The notes under the pieces are model-generated. The model did no database searches, was not told the origin of the DNA, and worked only from the letters and a program-made list of their open reading frames with translations. DNA of 64,000 nucleotides from an uncultured Rubritalea sp. (GTDB lineage Bacteria; Verrucomicrobiota; Verrucomicrobiia; Verrucomicrobiales; Akkermansiaceae), in contig CAKZNV010000036.1 in NCBI GenBank assembly GCA_937132085.1, forward strand, positions 1-64,000, written 5' to 3'. Of this stretch, positions 53,045-62,473 are shown one piece after another. Positions within the stretch are counted from its first letter, which is position 1. Every line of letters begins with the position of its first letter. The position numbers and the translations under genes were made by a program.

Positions 53045-55396
53045 CTATCTGACTCGGATCACTCCATTTGAGTCAGATCCACCACCAGTTTTCACTTTAG
53101 CACGCAGCTGATACTTCGCACCCTTCTTGTATTTCTTAAGCTTCAGAGTGTAGATATTATCAGAATCTTGGCCACCAGTGACGCCATCATGCTCGTCTTT
53201 AGAGATGACTACGCCGTCTTCTAACAGCTCAGCATTTTTTACTAACAGCTTGTGTAGACCGCTCTGATAATCGAACTCAACACTCAGTGATCCTGCTGCT
53301 TTGATAGCCTCGTTGAGATCAAATTCCACAGTCTTAAATTCTTCGCTCAACTCACCAGATTTCCATCCACCTACTTTTAGGTTTCTTGGAGCCTTAGCAG
53401 AGATAGATGCGCTGTGAAGAGTTCCGTGCATTCCTCTTGGAAGAACGTCACCGAGCCTCGTGAGAGGACAAACCATCTGTTTACCGATAGATTGGATCAA
53501 CTTGCCATTCACATACAGTGATGTCTTTCTCCTTTCACCTACGAGAGTGATCTCTACTTTTTCGCCGACAGGCACTTGATAGTCGAACAGTAACACATCT
53601 GGATTATAAGAAGTCAGAGGGTCAAAGCCATACGCTTGATTCGCTCTCACACAGGCAAAGCCTCTCTTCTTAGTCACCTTCTTGGTCTTCTTATCAGTAA
53701 TTTCTCTCTCTAGGTCTACATAAAATGCAGCTAGCTTAGAAGACACTAGTATCTCATCACCTGCAACATCATGATGACGAGTAAGGCTAAACTTCGCTGT
53801 CCAGGGCCACTCTAGATTTTCTGATTTCAATCCGAGCTCAACCTTGCTGTTAGCGATGAAGATTCTCTCTTTCTCTAAACTCCAAACCTTAGAGCCAACC
53901 ACGTCTTTAATTGCGTCTCTCTTAAACAGATTCACTTTAGGCATGATAGCCTCATAAGACTTAGCATTTTTCATGTTAGCTTCATAGCTAATCGGCTTGA
54001 AGTCAGCACCCTTCTTGCTAGCCCACAGTTTCTCACTCATTACCGCCATTGAAGGAGCAGTCAGTCTTGCGATTTCGTTCCAGGTATAGCCACTAGGTCC
54101 GAAATCATTCCATACGTGTAGTTTGCCACCCATCAGACCTGGGTCACTGTCATCAAGCATTCCTTCTGGCTTACCAGAAAACTGCTTCGGCGTCCAAGTG
54201 TCGTAGATGAACTTATTATTCACCCCGTAATACGGAGCTCCAGGGACGATGTATGTGTAAAAGTGTGATGAGTTCACCACCTTGTAGCCAGCCTTCACTT
54301 TATTCTTCGCATCGGCAGTTTCCCACATATCGATGATCACGGTAGTGTCTGGCTCAGTTGTTCCAGGCATGTGTTCATAACCAGACCAGGTTCTAACAGT
54401 CTTACCATGCTTCTCTCTGATATACTTATTGAGGTGGTTTATATACTGACGGAAGCTCTCGCCTAGGGCGTCTCTATCCTTCTTATTTTTGATCAGGTTT
54501 AAACGATATTCATCCGTTCCAATATGCACTAACTCAGAATCAAACAATGGGCAGACTTCGTCCCAAATATCTTCCATAAACTTGATCGCATCAGGATTTC
54601 TAAGATCCAAATAAGCTAAGCCAAATCCACCACGATTGATCTCTGGGTGAGCTAGCTCTGGACGATACGTAGTAAAGGCAAGAGAGTGGCCGGGTGAGTC
54701 GATCTCTGGAACGATGACCACTCCGTGAAGCTTCGCAAAATCTTGCAACTCACGAATCTGTTTAAAGGTATAGTGACCATCCTTGGACGCTAGTCCTGGA
54801 AACTTCTTAGATTCCAATCTGTAGCCTGGGTATCTGCCCCATGAGTTATCGTTGAGGTGAAGGTGCAGCTCATTCATCTTATAGAATCCCATCATTCTGA
54901 TCCAATCCTTGAGACCATCAACAGGGATGAACTTACGCCCCACATCAAGCAAAAGTGATCTAACTGGATACTTAGGAGCATCATTAATCACACCTTTAGG
55001 CAACTCACCAAGACTCATCATTTGAATCAGCGTTCTTGTTCCATAGTAAAGCCCAGATGCTGAGCTAGACTTGATCGTCACCTTATCAGAAATCGTAATC
55101 TGGTATGATCCATCAACCATACTTCTGTTCCCATCAGCGCCTAATTCCAAGTGAAGCACACCAGCCTCACCCTTTTGCACCATCTCGCCCTCTAGCATCT
55201 TCACCAGAGGAGCTAATTCAGTCTGTTTTTCTGCAGCTACAGAAATAGACCCAACTTTAAAACTCAAGGTCCCCTGACTAGCCTTCCAGCTTCCGACAGT
55301 TGGGATGACTCCTTCCACACCCTGAGGTCTTTCTTGAGCGGAACATGCCATACCGAGCATGCCTAAACCTAGTATCATTTTTGAAATAATCTTCAT
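53045..55396 (-). CDS. Secreted GH20 beta-N-acetylhexosaminidase
   Basis: 783 residues from the ATG at 55396 with signal peptide (cleavage near CSA). A GH20 N-terminal domain precedes the catalytic barrel with LLLDVGRKFIP, HLHLND, PEIDSPGH and the catalytic pair Asp295-Glu296 in HIGTDEYR; VWNDFG follows. A C-terminal lectin-like beta region comes last. It would release GlcNAc/GalNAc from chitin-like or glycoprotein glycans. It stands alone. Confidence 0.92.
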   Translation of the reverse strand: MKIISKMILGLGMLGMACSAQERPQGVEGVIPTVGSWKASQGTLSFKVGSISVAAEKQTELAPLVKMLEGEMVQKGEAGVLHLELGADGNRSMVDGSYQITISDKVTIKSSSASGLYYGTRTLIQMMSLGELPKGVINDAPKYPVRSLLLDVGRKFIPVDGLKDWIRMMGFYKMNELHLHLNDNSWGRYPGYRLESKKFPGLASKDGHYTFKQIRELQDFAKLHGVVIVPEIDSPGHSLAFTTYRPELAHPEINRGGFGLAYLDLRNPDAIKFMEDIWDEVCPLFDSELVHIGTDEYRLNLIKNKKDRDALGESFRQYINHLNKYIREKHGKTVRTWSGYEHMPGTTEPDTTVIIDMWETADAKNKVKAGYKVVNSSHFYTYIVPGAPYYGVNNKFIYDTWTPKQFSGKPEGMLDDSDPGLMGGKLHVWNDFGPSGYTWNEIARLTAPSMAVMSEKLWASKKGADFKPISYEANMKNAKSYEAIMPKVNLFKRDAIKDVVGSKVWSLEKERIFIANSKVELGLKSENLEWPWTAKFSLTRHHDVAGDEILVSSKLAAFYVDLEREITDKKTKKVTKKRGFACVRANQAYGFDPLTSYNPDVLLFDYQVPVGEKVEITLVGERRKTSLYVNGKLIQSIGKQMVCPLTRLGDVLPRGMHGTLHSASISAKAPRNLKVGGWKSGELSEEFKTVEFDLNEAIKAAGSLSVEFDYQSGLHKLLVKNAELLEDGVVISKDEHDGVTGGQDSDNIYTLKLKKYKKGAKYQLRAKVKTGGGSDSNGVIRVR

Positions 55397-55507
55397 GTTG
55401 GTAGTATGAGCTACCCACACATCAAAACAACTTCATTTATCAGGATGTCATAATAATTTTCAATCTGTCACAACAATCTCCAAACCTCATGAAAAGAGCA
55501 ACTCACT

Positions 55508-56134
55508 CTAGTCTAAGATTTCGTGATAAATGTAGGCAGCAGCTTCAGCAACATGCTCATTTTTATCTTTCAGGAGTGGTTTAAGCTGTGGCTTCAAATG
55601 CTCAATCAGTTCACTACCAATAATATCACAAGCGAAACTACGTTCTAGTGGATTTTTAGATTTTAGAGCATCCTCCAGTATCTCGATCTTCTGCCTCGGA
55701 TACGCCTTACACATATACTTCATGCCCCACGCTGATAGCCATTCGTCATTCACCGTATCGAAATCACTCTCAATAAGAGGGAAATAGTTAATCTGGATAT
55801 AGCCCTGTAAAGCAGTCCCTTTGAGATACAAATTCTTAGACTTAAAAGCCGAATCCAGAGCCGCCTTGACGGCATCCGTGTCCATCCCTGCATTCGTTAA
55901 AAAAAACAAAGCAGAACAACGACGGTTCACATCATTAGCATCAATGAAACCTGTTAGGAAATCAACCCAGCCATCATCCACATTACTCAGTCCACCAGCG
56001 ATCTCATCATAGATAAGCCTCTGCGCCTCCTCATCCTCTGGCTTCAACCCAGCAGATTTATAGAGGGTTTTAGGTATTTTCACCCACCACTGCCTTAGCT
56101 GGGTCGCATTTGCTTCATCGATTTCTGCTATCAT
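55508..56134 (-). CDS. Helical-repeat (HEAT-like) protein
   Basis: 208 residues, soluble, made of paired helices with the pattern NPLERSFACDIIGSELIEHL and NEHVAEAAAYIYHEI typical of HEAT-like repeats. Its ATG follows the TAA of the upstream lipoprotein gene directly, so the two are coupled. Probably a protein-binding scaffold; no family name is safe. Confidence 0.65.
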   Translation of the reverse strand: MIAEIDEANATQLRQWWVKIPKTLYKSAGLKPEDEEAQRLIYDEIAGGLSNVDDGWVDFLTGFIDANDVNRRCSALFFLTNAGMDTDAVKAALDSAFKSKNLYLKGTALQGYIQINYFPLIESDFDTVNDEWLSAWGMKYMCKAYPRQKIEILEDALKSKNPLERSFACDIIGSELIEHLKPQLKPLLKDKNEHVAEAAAYIYHEILD

Positions 56135-56833
56135 TTAATTAGATGTTTTTAACTTACTAGGCTCTTCTTTGATTTCCTTCACCATACGCTTGGCCCATTC
56201 ATCAAATGACTTATTAATGTGTCCATAGCGAGACATTCCTGAAGCGAGTTGTAACTTGTTTCCAGTGTCTTTATCGATGATAGAAAAATACCTCTTCCTC
56301 GACACTGAATCAATAATTTCGGCCTCTACAATAGCAGTCCCAGCACCCACTGTCTTCCCAGCTAATATTCCATAAGCGCCAGTAACCATCCCTAGATAAG
56401 GAGCATACGTAGCTGTAAACAACTTAGGACTACCAGGAGTAAAGTCTGTCACAGCCACTCTAACACTCAAGGTATCCTTCCCCTTTCTGCCTTTCAGTTT
56501 AAACTTAGATTTAGAAATTTCCTTAGCCAGAGCACTCCTAAGCCCAGACTCCAATGCCGCAATCTCTTTCTTCGTCACCTGCTTCTTAGCCATCTTTACC
56601 GGTTCACGCACCACCACAGATTCCAAGTAAATGTTCTTAAACTGCCTCATCTCCACCATATCACCACGGTAAGTAACCGAGTCAGAGCTCTTCGATTCCT
56701 GCTTCAGTCCATCATAGCTAGTTAGGAAATCTTTCTTCGCAGAAGTAGTAGCCGAGCAACTCGTCAAATAAGTCAAGCCCGACAACCCGACAGCTAATTT
56801 CAACACGACAAGGCACATGGATAAAGTTTTCAT
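56135..56833 (-). CDS. DUF3313-like lipoprotein
   Basis: 232 residues from the ATG at 56833, chosen because lipobox LTSC follows a proper hydrophobic core. The sequence LSVRVAVTDFTPGSPKLFTA and GTAIVEAEIIDS fits the DUF3313 family of periplasmic lipoproteins. It forms a pair with the HEAT-like gene. Confidence 0.7.
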   Translation of the reverse strand: MKTLSMCLVVLKLAVGLSGLTYLTSCSATTSAKKDFLTSYDGLKQESKSSDSVTYRGDMVEMRQFKNIYLESVVVREPVKMAKKQVTKKEIAALESGLRSALAKEISKSKFKLKGRKGKDTLSVRVAVTDFTPGSPKLFTATYAPYLGMVTGAYGILAGKTVGAGTAIVEAEIIDSVSRKRYFSIIDKDTGNKLQLASGMSRYGHINKSFDEWAKRMVKEIKEEPSKLKTSN

Positions 56834-56952
56834 ACCACTACACCTTGCTCTACATCTCATAGAGCACAAGAGAAAACCTTTAGCTCTAAATGAAAAATGG
56901 TGGTAGCGACTGCTCCCCACCACCATATAAAGTTAAAATCGTGTAGCTACTC

Positions 56953-57672
56953 TTAGTAACCTGATATAATCTTAGTCTTTGGCCACTTTGCTCCTGGGTT
57001 TTGATAGATTAGGCAAAGCTCTTTTACTTGAGGGCTAAATGACCATGTTGCTGTGTAAAAGTTGGTGATTTTCTTACTCACTTTATGATGAGTGTAAACC
57101 TGTAGTTTCATTTCACTCTTACCATTGTTAGGCTTGATCACTTTTGCGTTTCCATTGGTGATTCTCTTCGCTGGCTTCTTATCATTCTCTACAATGTAGA
57201 TCTTTTTATTCGTCAGATTTACGATGCAGCTGCTCCCGTCTTGAAACTCACGACCTATTGGTATTGCTTGGCAAGAGTAGATCGTCTGCACTTTACTAGA
57301 GGATGGCAAGAGAAGCATAATTAGCTCTCCACTATTCCCGGATTTACTACTGTATGTAGCTACAGGTGACACAGGTTTGTCCTTCTCTGGCAGGTTTGAT
57401 GGATCATAAAAGTGCACTGTTCCATTAGCTTCCGCTTTGACATTCACAGTTCCGCTCAGGTGGTTTACGTTGAGCTGTATTTCTTCGAACTGTTTAGTAA
57501 TACTAGAACGATAAGCCAAGACGCTGAGACCTTTCTTAACTTTAACACATGCTATACGCATCTTCAGCCCCTTATCTTCTACTGCTCCTTGAGCTGAAGC
57601 AGTGATTAACCCTGCACATGAGCACAGAATCAGTAGTAATGTTCGGTAGGTGGATTGATGATATAGTTTCAT
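56953..57672 (-). CDS. Secreted protein of unknown function
   Basis: 239 residues with a signal peptide (cleavage near ASA/AQG). The mature chain is beta-rich and Lys-rich and carries no motif I can name. It begins 45 nt downstream of the Verru_Chthon cassette A gene on the same strand and has a regular codon pattern. Confidence 0.7.
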   Translation of the reverse strand: MKLYHQSTYRTLLLILCSCAGLITASAQGAVEDKGLKMRIACVKVKKGLSVLAYRSSITKQFEEIQLNVNHLSGTVNVKAEANGTVHFYDPSNLPEKDKPVSPVATYSSKSGNSGELIMLLLPSSSKVQTIYSCQAIPIGREFQDGSSCIVNLTNKKIYIVENDKKPAKRITNGNAKVIKPNNGKSEMKLQVYTHHKVSKKITNFYTATWSFSPQVKELCLIYQNPGAKWPKTKIISGY

Positions 57673-57717
57673 AGCGGTGAATGTTTGGTTAAAAAATAAT
57701 TTCGTTAAAGGTGTGAG

Positions 57718-60700
57718 CTAGTTGACCTCTTTCGGCGACAGCCAGCGGAAGGAAACAATCTGGAATTTGCGTCCAAAAGTTCGATTCATTTCAGCCATAC
57801 TGGTTGATGTAGGCTTCTTGTTAAATGCACCTGTGTAAGTAGGCTTTTCAGGTGAGTTAACATTGTCATCTGAATGAAGATAATAAGGTGTGCGCTGAAC
57901 CGTCGCCTCACACCATGCTTGAGCGATTACTTTACCGCTAGCGTCACGAACATCACCATAAGCACGGATCACGAATGTGTCGTCACGAACGGTCAGTGCA
58001 TTTCCTGTCGCTTTCAAAAGATCAGATTGCATGACGTAGCCAGGAATACCTGTGTAAGCAGAACCTTTCGCAGCAAGCGGGAACGCATAGCTCACACCGG
58101 GATTCACAACATCAGATTTTAACCGTGCATTGATCGAGTCGCTTCCCCCTGCGCTACCGCTGAAACCAGAGTCAAAATCATCGTAGTCAATAGCCGCCTG
58201 TAATGGGCCACAGACACCGAATTTGTCGGCGCTTAGTCGGCGGTTTATGAATTCTGACATATTCAGAAATGGCCCTCTGAGTTTTACCTGACGTGCGATT
58301 TGGACTGCCAAGGTATCGATCTGTTCATCAGTTAAATAGCGGATTCCACTCCAGGATGCAGGATCTGACTCATCAGTTCCTTCTAGTTCGCTGTTGGCTA
58401 AGCGAAAACGGCTCAAGGCTAGCTTGTCTTGTTTCTCAGTGAGTCCTCGTTTGCCTGTCACCGCGTCAATATAGGGAATTTGACGAGATTTAAGACCATG
58501 AAGAAGAGCTCTCCATGCCTCAGCATGTGGGTTATTTACATTAAACCCAGAAGCTACTGCTAGGTATTTAGCTGATCGCATATAACCTTCGGTAGTCTTA
58601 AGTTCCGCCAATACATCCTCATTGGATTTATTCGTTTTGATATACTTTAGACGTGTATTCGGCAGTGGTGATTTATTATCAGCAAACTCGTTAAACGATT
58701 CATCCATAGACTTGGCTACCTCATAAGCGGGTGCTGTTTGTGGAGCTATGGATGAACAGAACCACCCATCGTAGAGAGCGTCGTTAGCAAGAAGTAAGGT
58801 ATCATAGTGATCCTCGAAAATCGGTTGATTCTTTAGATTAGAAAAACCAGAATGCTTGGTGTAAACCTCACCTCCCTCGATCATCGGATGAGCAAAAGAA
58901 TTACCAATACCGCAGCCAAACGGAGCACCCCAATGAGAAATGTGCTGAGTGTTAGGGCCAAAACTGTTCCCCGTCGTTGATTGATAACTAGGCTGAACTG
59001 GTCGTCCATGCGTAAGACGCATGGTGCCAAAGCCAGCTAAACTAGTTACAGGTGAAATAGGCAGCTCTTGATAGGTGAAATGCTTCACACCAGTGGCTCC
59101 GATAGAAGGTCCCATGAAGGCATTATCTCCATCAGACTGAAGATATTCAGTAATGCCGTTACCGACAGCGGCCTTGTAAGTAATCTCATATGGGAAGGCT
59201 GTGCGCTTCAGTGGATTCGGCTTAAATAAATGCCTCCACGTTTGAGTCGGGTTGGCATGAATCCATGTTCTATTCGCCACCGGTTTTGATGATTCACGGC
59301 TTTTGTCAGCCTCATCATATTCCTCTGTGCCTTTTACCGAAAGCCCCACTAGAGCCACTGGCTGAGGCTTCGCTCCAGGGTTAGGGAATTTAACGCTCTG
59401 AGCGGGATCATTACTGATGATCTCAGCCCCTTTTTTGCTAAACCAATCCATTACCACACCTCCACGTGGACCACGAGGCGCACGGTAACTGACACCCTTA
59501 CCAGTAGCATCATTGGTTCTAATAATGCCGCCGTAATTCTCAAAGCCCAAAGCCGAGGCATCAAAACCATAAGACATCGGAATTTCAGGTCCAGGATCGT
59601 TCCAAAGTCTAGTGCCAGTTTTAGTGGTGAAGCGTAGAGCATAGCTAGCAGAGGTGAGCTTACTCTTAGGAATTTCTCCTAGCTCATAACGAAGCCTCTT
59701 GTCCAATAAAGTGTTGTTGTTGAACCCAGGACTGAAGTGCGTCTTAGCGCCGGCTTTAAATTGCTGCATTGAGAAAATTCTGACCTCTCCTGGTTTAAAA
59801 ATAACATCGTTTACTCCACTGGCTGTCGTTCCATTTGTTAAGACAACATCATCAAAGTGTGACCCTCCACCAGTAATCTGAGTAGTATCAGCCCCATTAT
59901 CCACCCAGCGGTTGAGATTATTATCAGTCACTCCATCCACTTTAACATAGGAGTCCAACATGAGAGCTCGTCTCAGCGAAGTCTGGATCGAATACTCGCT
60001 GTATGGACCAGCAGCACCTGGCACAGGCTTTCCTTCAGGAATGCGTAGAGTGATATTATAGGGATTCCACAGCACCATCACTGGAGAAACATGGGAATAA
60101 AGTTTCACCATTTCATTAGGTGACTCTCCTCCTGCATCTTCAGATGAAACTCCTACAATATAGATCAATCGAGCCAATACTGGAGAGCGGTGATAACCCA
60201 AATTATCCGGGATTTCATACTGCTGGTGGTGTGCCCCCCAGCCTGGATCCATGTGCTTGCCAGTGACGAAGTAATCTGTCATCGGTGCTCCATCTCCAGT
60301 CGGCCACTGCACGCTTGATGAAGTATTGCTCAGCGTATTCTTGTAGAGTCGATAGTAGTCCCTGAGTTGGCGCCAAGATGTCGGCGGCACATTCGGGTTT
60401 GATGGAGTGATAGCATTGATAACATCAGCTCCACAGATTGGTGTTTCGACAGTCGCTCCCTGCAGACTAATCGACTTATAATCCCCATGAATACTGTTCG
60501 AGTCAAAATCACCCCAGTCACTCTCTAAGAATAGATTGAGATCCTTTTTCATCCCACTATTTCGCACATCACTTAAAAGACTATATCCCTCAACACCAGA
60601 AAGGTGAAAATAATGCTTTCTTGCCAAGCCTTGCACTCCAGCAGCCACATCGAGCTCGTTAAGAGAAATCATTTTACTGATCATTGCTCGGTCATCAGGA

Positions 60701-61509
60701 GCTGTGCTTATATCACTTAATCCGTTAAGATCATAGTTGCTTAGATTCCCAGCTTCATTCGACTGTCCAGCGAGTCCAGCTAGACCAGTTTTGGGTGCGT
60801 AGCTGTTCGTTGAAGGCAAATTCTTACCCACTACGCCCCAAGCATACTTACCTGTCTCACCCGAGCTATTGGTGCTCATGGAGATGAGACCAGCTCGGAG
60901 GTTATTGCTGTCTTCATGCTCTGCATGACCTAAAGACACAGGGCGGACAAGCACTACGGAGTTTGTTTCATCCATAGCCAGAACGCTACCATCTTCAGCC
61001 GCATTCATATCACGCACAGCCTCTTGGTCTTGGTGTGAAATCATGTAACGACGGAAAAGCTTCTCGTCACGGCCTCTTTTATCATAGGTCTCATCAATGG
61101 TGATCGATTGATCAGTAGGCTTACCATCCTGATCACGCAGAAACTTCTTACCATGCAGCTGAGTATCCCAAGCATCATACACCATCATCATGTGGTTATG
61201 AGCTAACCCATCGATATTCTCATCATCAGGCTCTAGATCTAGCACCGATGATGAAACGGTGATTCGTTGATCTGGACCAGCTTCTATCTGCAGCTCACCT
61301 AATGCCAACATCAGCGCCATACGAGCATTTGCTTGCGCCTGCATTTGTGCTCTAGAGTTACCAGCAGAACGCGATGTAACACCACTTAGACTTAACATCG
61401 CTAGCGATACCAGAGTCAATAAGCTCAATACGATAATACTCGAAATAAGAGCAAAACCTTTAGATTCATTGATAGAGATTGTAAGCGATCGGTGGAGTTT
61501 AATTGTCAT
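57718..61509 (-). CDS. Verru_Chthon cassette protein A homologue
   Basis: 1263 residues. The N-terminus has a prepilin-like stretch GFALISSIIVLSLLTLVSLA, followed by ARMALMLALGELQIEAGPDQ, which is the signature of Verru_Chthon cassette protein A, a lineage-specific pseudopilin-like giant. The remainder is beta-rich and unassigned, ending with conserved segments such as IRYLTDEQIDTLA and QAWCEATVQRTPYY. The usual cassette partners B, C and D are not seen next to it. Likely a cell-surface or pilus-related protein. Confidence 0.75.
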   Translation of the reverse strand: MTIKLHRSLTISINESKGFALISSIIVLSLLTLVSLAMLSLSGVTSRSAGNSRAQMQAQANARMALMLALGELQIEAGPDQRITVSSSVLDLEPDDENIDGLAHNHMMMVYDAWDTQLHGKKFLRDQDGKPTDQSITIDETYDKRGRDEKLFRRYMISHQDQEAVRDMNAAEDGSVLAMDETNSVVLVRPVSLGHAEHEDSNNLRAGLISMSTNSSGETGKYAWGVVGKNLPSTNSYAPKTGLAGLAGQSNEAGNLSNYDLNGLSDISTAPDDRAMISKMISLNELDVAAGVQGLARKHYFHLSGVEGYSLLSDVRNSGMKKDLNLFLESDWGDFDSNSIHGDYKSISLQGATVETPICGADVINAITPSNPNVPPTSWRQLRDYYRLYKNTLSNTSSSVQWPTGDGAPMTDYFVTGKHMDPGWGAHHQQYEIPDNLGYHRSPVLARLIYIVGVSSEDAGGESPNEMVKLYSHVSPVMVLWNPYNITLRIPEGKPVPGAAGPYSEYSIQTSLRRALMLDSYVKVDGVTDNNLNRWVDNGADTTQITGGGSHFDDVVLTNGTTASGVNDVIFKPGEVRIFSMQQFKAGAKTHFSPGFNNNTLLDKRLRYELGEIPKSKLTSASYALRFTTKTGTRLWNDPGPEIPMSYGFDASALGFENYGGIIRTNDATGKGVSYRAPRGPRGGVVMDWFSKKGAEIISNDPAQSVKFPNPGAKPQPVALVGLSVKGTEEYDEADKSRESSKPVANRTWIHANPTQTWRHLFKPNPLKRTAFPYEITYKAAVGNGITEYLQSDGDNAFMGPSIGATGVKHFTYQELPISPVTSLAGFGTMRLTHGRPVQPSYQSTTGNSFGPNTQHISHWGAPFGCGIGNSFAHPMIEGGEVYTKHSGFSNLKNQPIFEDHYDTLLLANDALYDGWFCSSIAPQTAPAYEVAKSMDESFNEFADNKSPLPNTRLKYIKTNKSNEDVLAELKTTEGYMRSAKYLAVASGFNVNNPHAEAWRALLHGLKSRQIPYIDAVTGKRGLTEKQDKLALSRFRLANSELEGTDESDPASWSGIRYLTDEQIDTLAVQIARQVKLRGPFLNMSEFINRRLSADKFGVCGPLQAAIDYDDFDSGFSGSAGGSDSINARLKSDVVNPGVSYAFPLAAKGSAYTGIPGYVMQSDLLKATGNALTVRDDTFVIRAYGDVRDASGKVIAQAWCEATVQRTPYYLHSDDNVNSPEKPTYTGAFNKKPTSTSMAEMNRTFGRKFQIVSFRWLSPKEVN

Positions 61510-61681
61510 GAGTTCTTATGAAATTTCTTCAATGAATACTGGATTTCACATCAGAGCAACACTACCCAATGTATATTCATTGTATGCAAATCATGTGAAA
61601 TCGCTAAAAGTTAACAAAAAGTGTGACAAATCTACTGAACAACCTAACTACTAGAGAATAAAACCTCTAGAAAATAACTTT

Positions 61682-62470
61682 TCACTTACCAACGCTTGGC
61701 GGGCTCGCAGGATAAACCCAGACTGCATGCCACTTTGTCGCTTTGATCATGAAGCGTTGCTTTTGCAGACGAACTTCTAGCCCAGGCATTCTGGCTGCTG
61801 AGACGATCATTGTGATGTTCTTTTTGCCCCTGATCAGCTGATGATGCATTTCTGCGATGAGAACGTCATCTCTCAATGAATGAATACTTGATGCCCCGAT
61901 GAAATAAGGAACCTCATCGAATTCCCCCAATAGTCTTTTGAGAGATTTCTTATCATCAGGAACGTCTAGCAGCACAGACTGACGTTGCTCATTAGGTAGA
62001 GCTCCAAAATTTTTCAGTGAAATATCAGCGATTTTAACTTTTCGACCTTTGAATACTAGAACAGTGTCTACAAGTTGTAGGTTAAACTTCGCAGCTGAGT
62101 TTTGATACTTTTTCTGAAGCTCTATCAGTGGCTTAATTTCTAGGGATGGCTTCGCTTCAAGTGAGGCTTTCAATAGACCCTCGACAAGAATAGGCCCTTT
62201 ATTCAGGAGCTGATCCTTCAGACCTGAAGCATAGGATTCACTTGCTAGATGAGGGATTCCTATGAGTTTCACAGTGATATCACCGTCTACTAGCTTACTC
62301 GATGCCAACTTTATCGTTATCTGCCCTTGCTTACCAGTTGTTGACTTAAGGAGGGTCCTAGGCGCTAACTTTTTGAGGTGCTCATGTCCTTCATGAGCGT
62401 TTACAACACAACAACAGATGAACGAACAAACAGTAGCTAGTTTCAGCATATTTTCACGTATCGAAATCAT
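61682..62470 (-). CDS. Secreted protein of unknown function
   Basis: 262 residues with a signal peptide ending near VNA and a His-rich mature N-terminus (HEGHEHLKK). Beta-rich, no recognised family. It begins 3 nt after the stop of the cytochrome-like gene, so both are probably one operon. Confidence 0.65.
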   Translation of the reverse strand: MISIRENMLKLATVCSFICCCVVNAHEGHEHLKKLAPRTLLKSTTGKQGQITIKLASSKLVDGDITVKLIGIPHLASESYASGLKDQLLNKGPILVEGLLKASLEAKPSLEIKPLIELQKKYQNSAAKFNLQLVDTVLVFKGRKVKIADISLKNFGALPNEQRQSVLLDVPDDKKSLKRLLGEFDEVPYFIGASSIHSLRDDVLIAEMHHQLIRGKKNITMIVSAARMPGLEVRLQKQRFMIKATKWHAVWVYPASPPSVGK

Positions 62471-62473
62471 GAC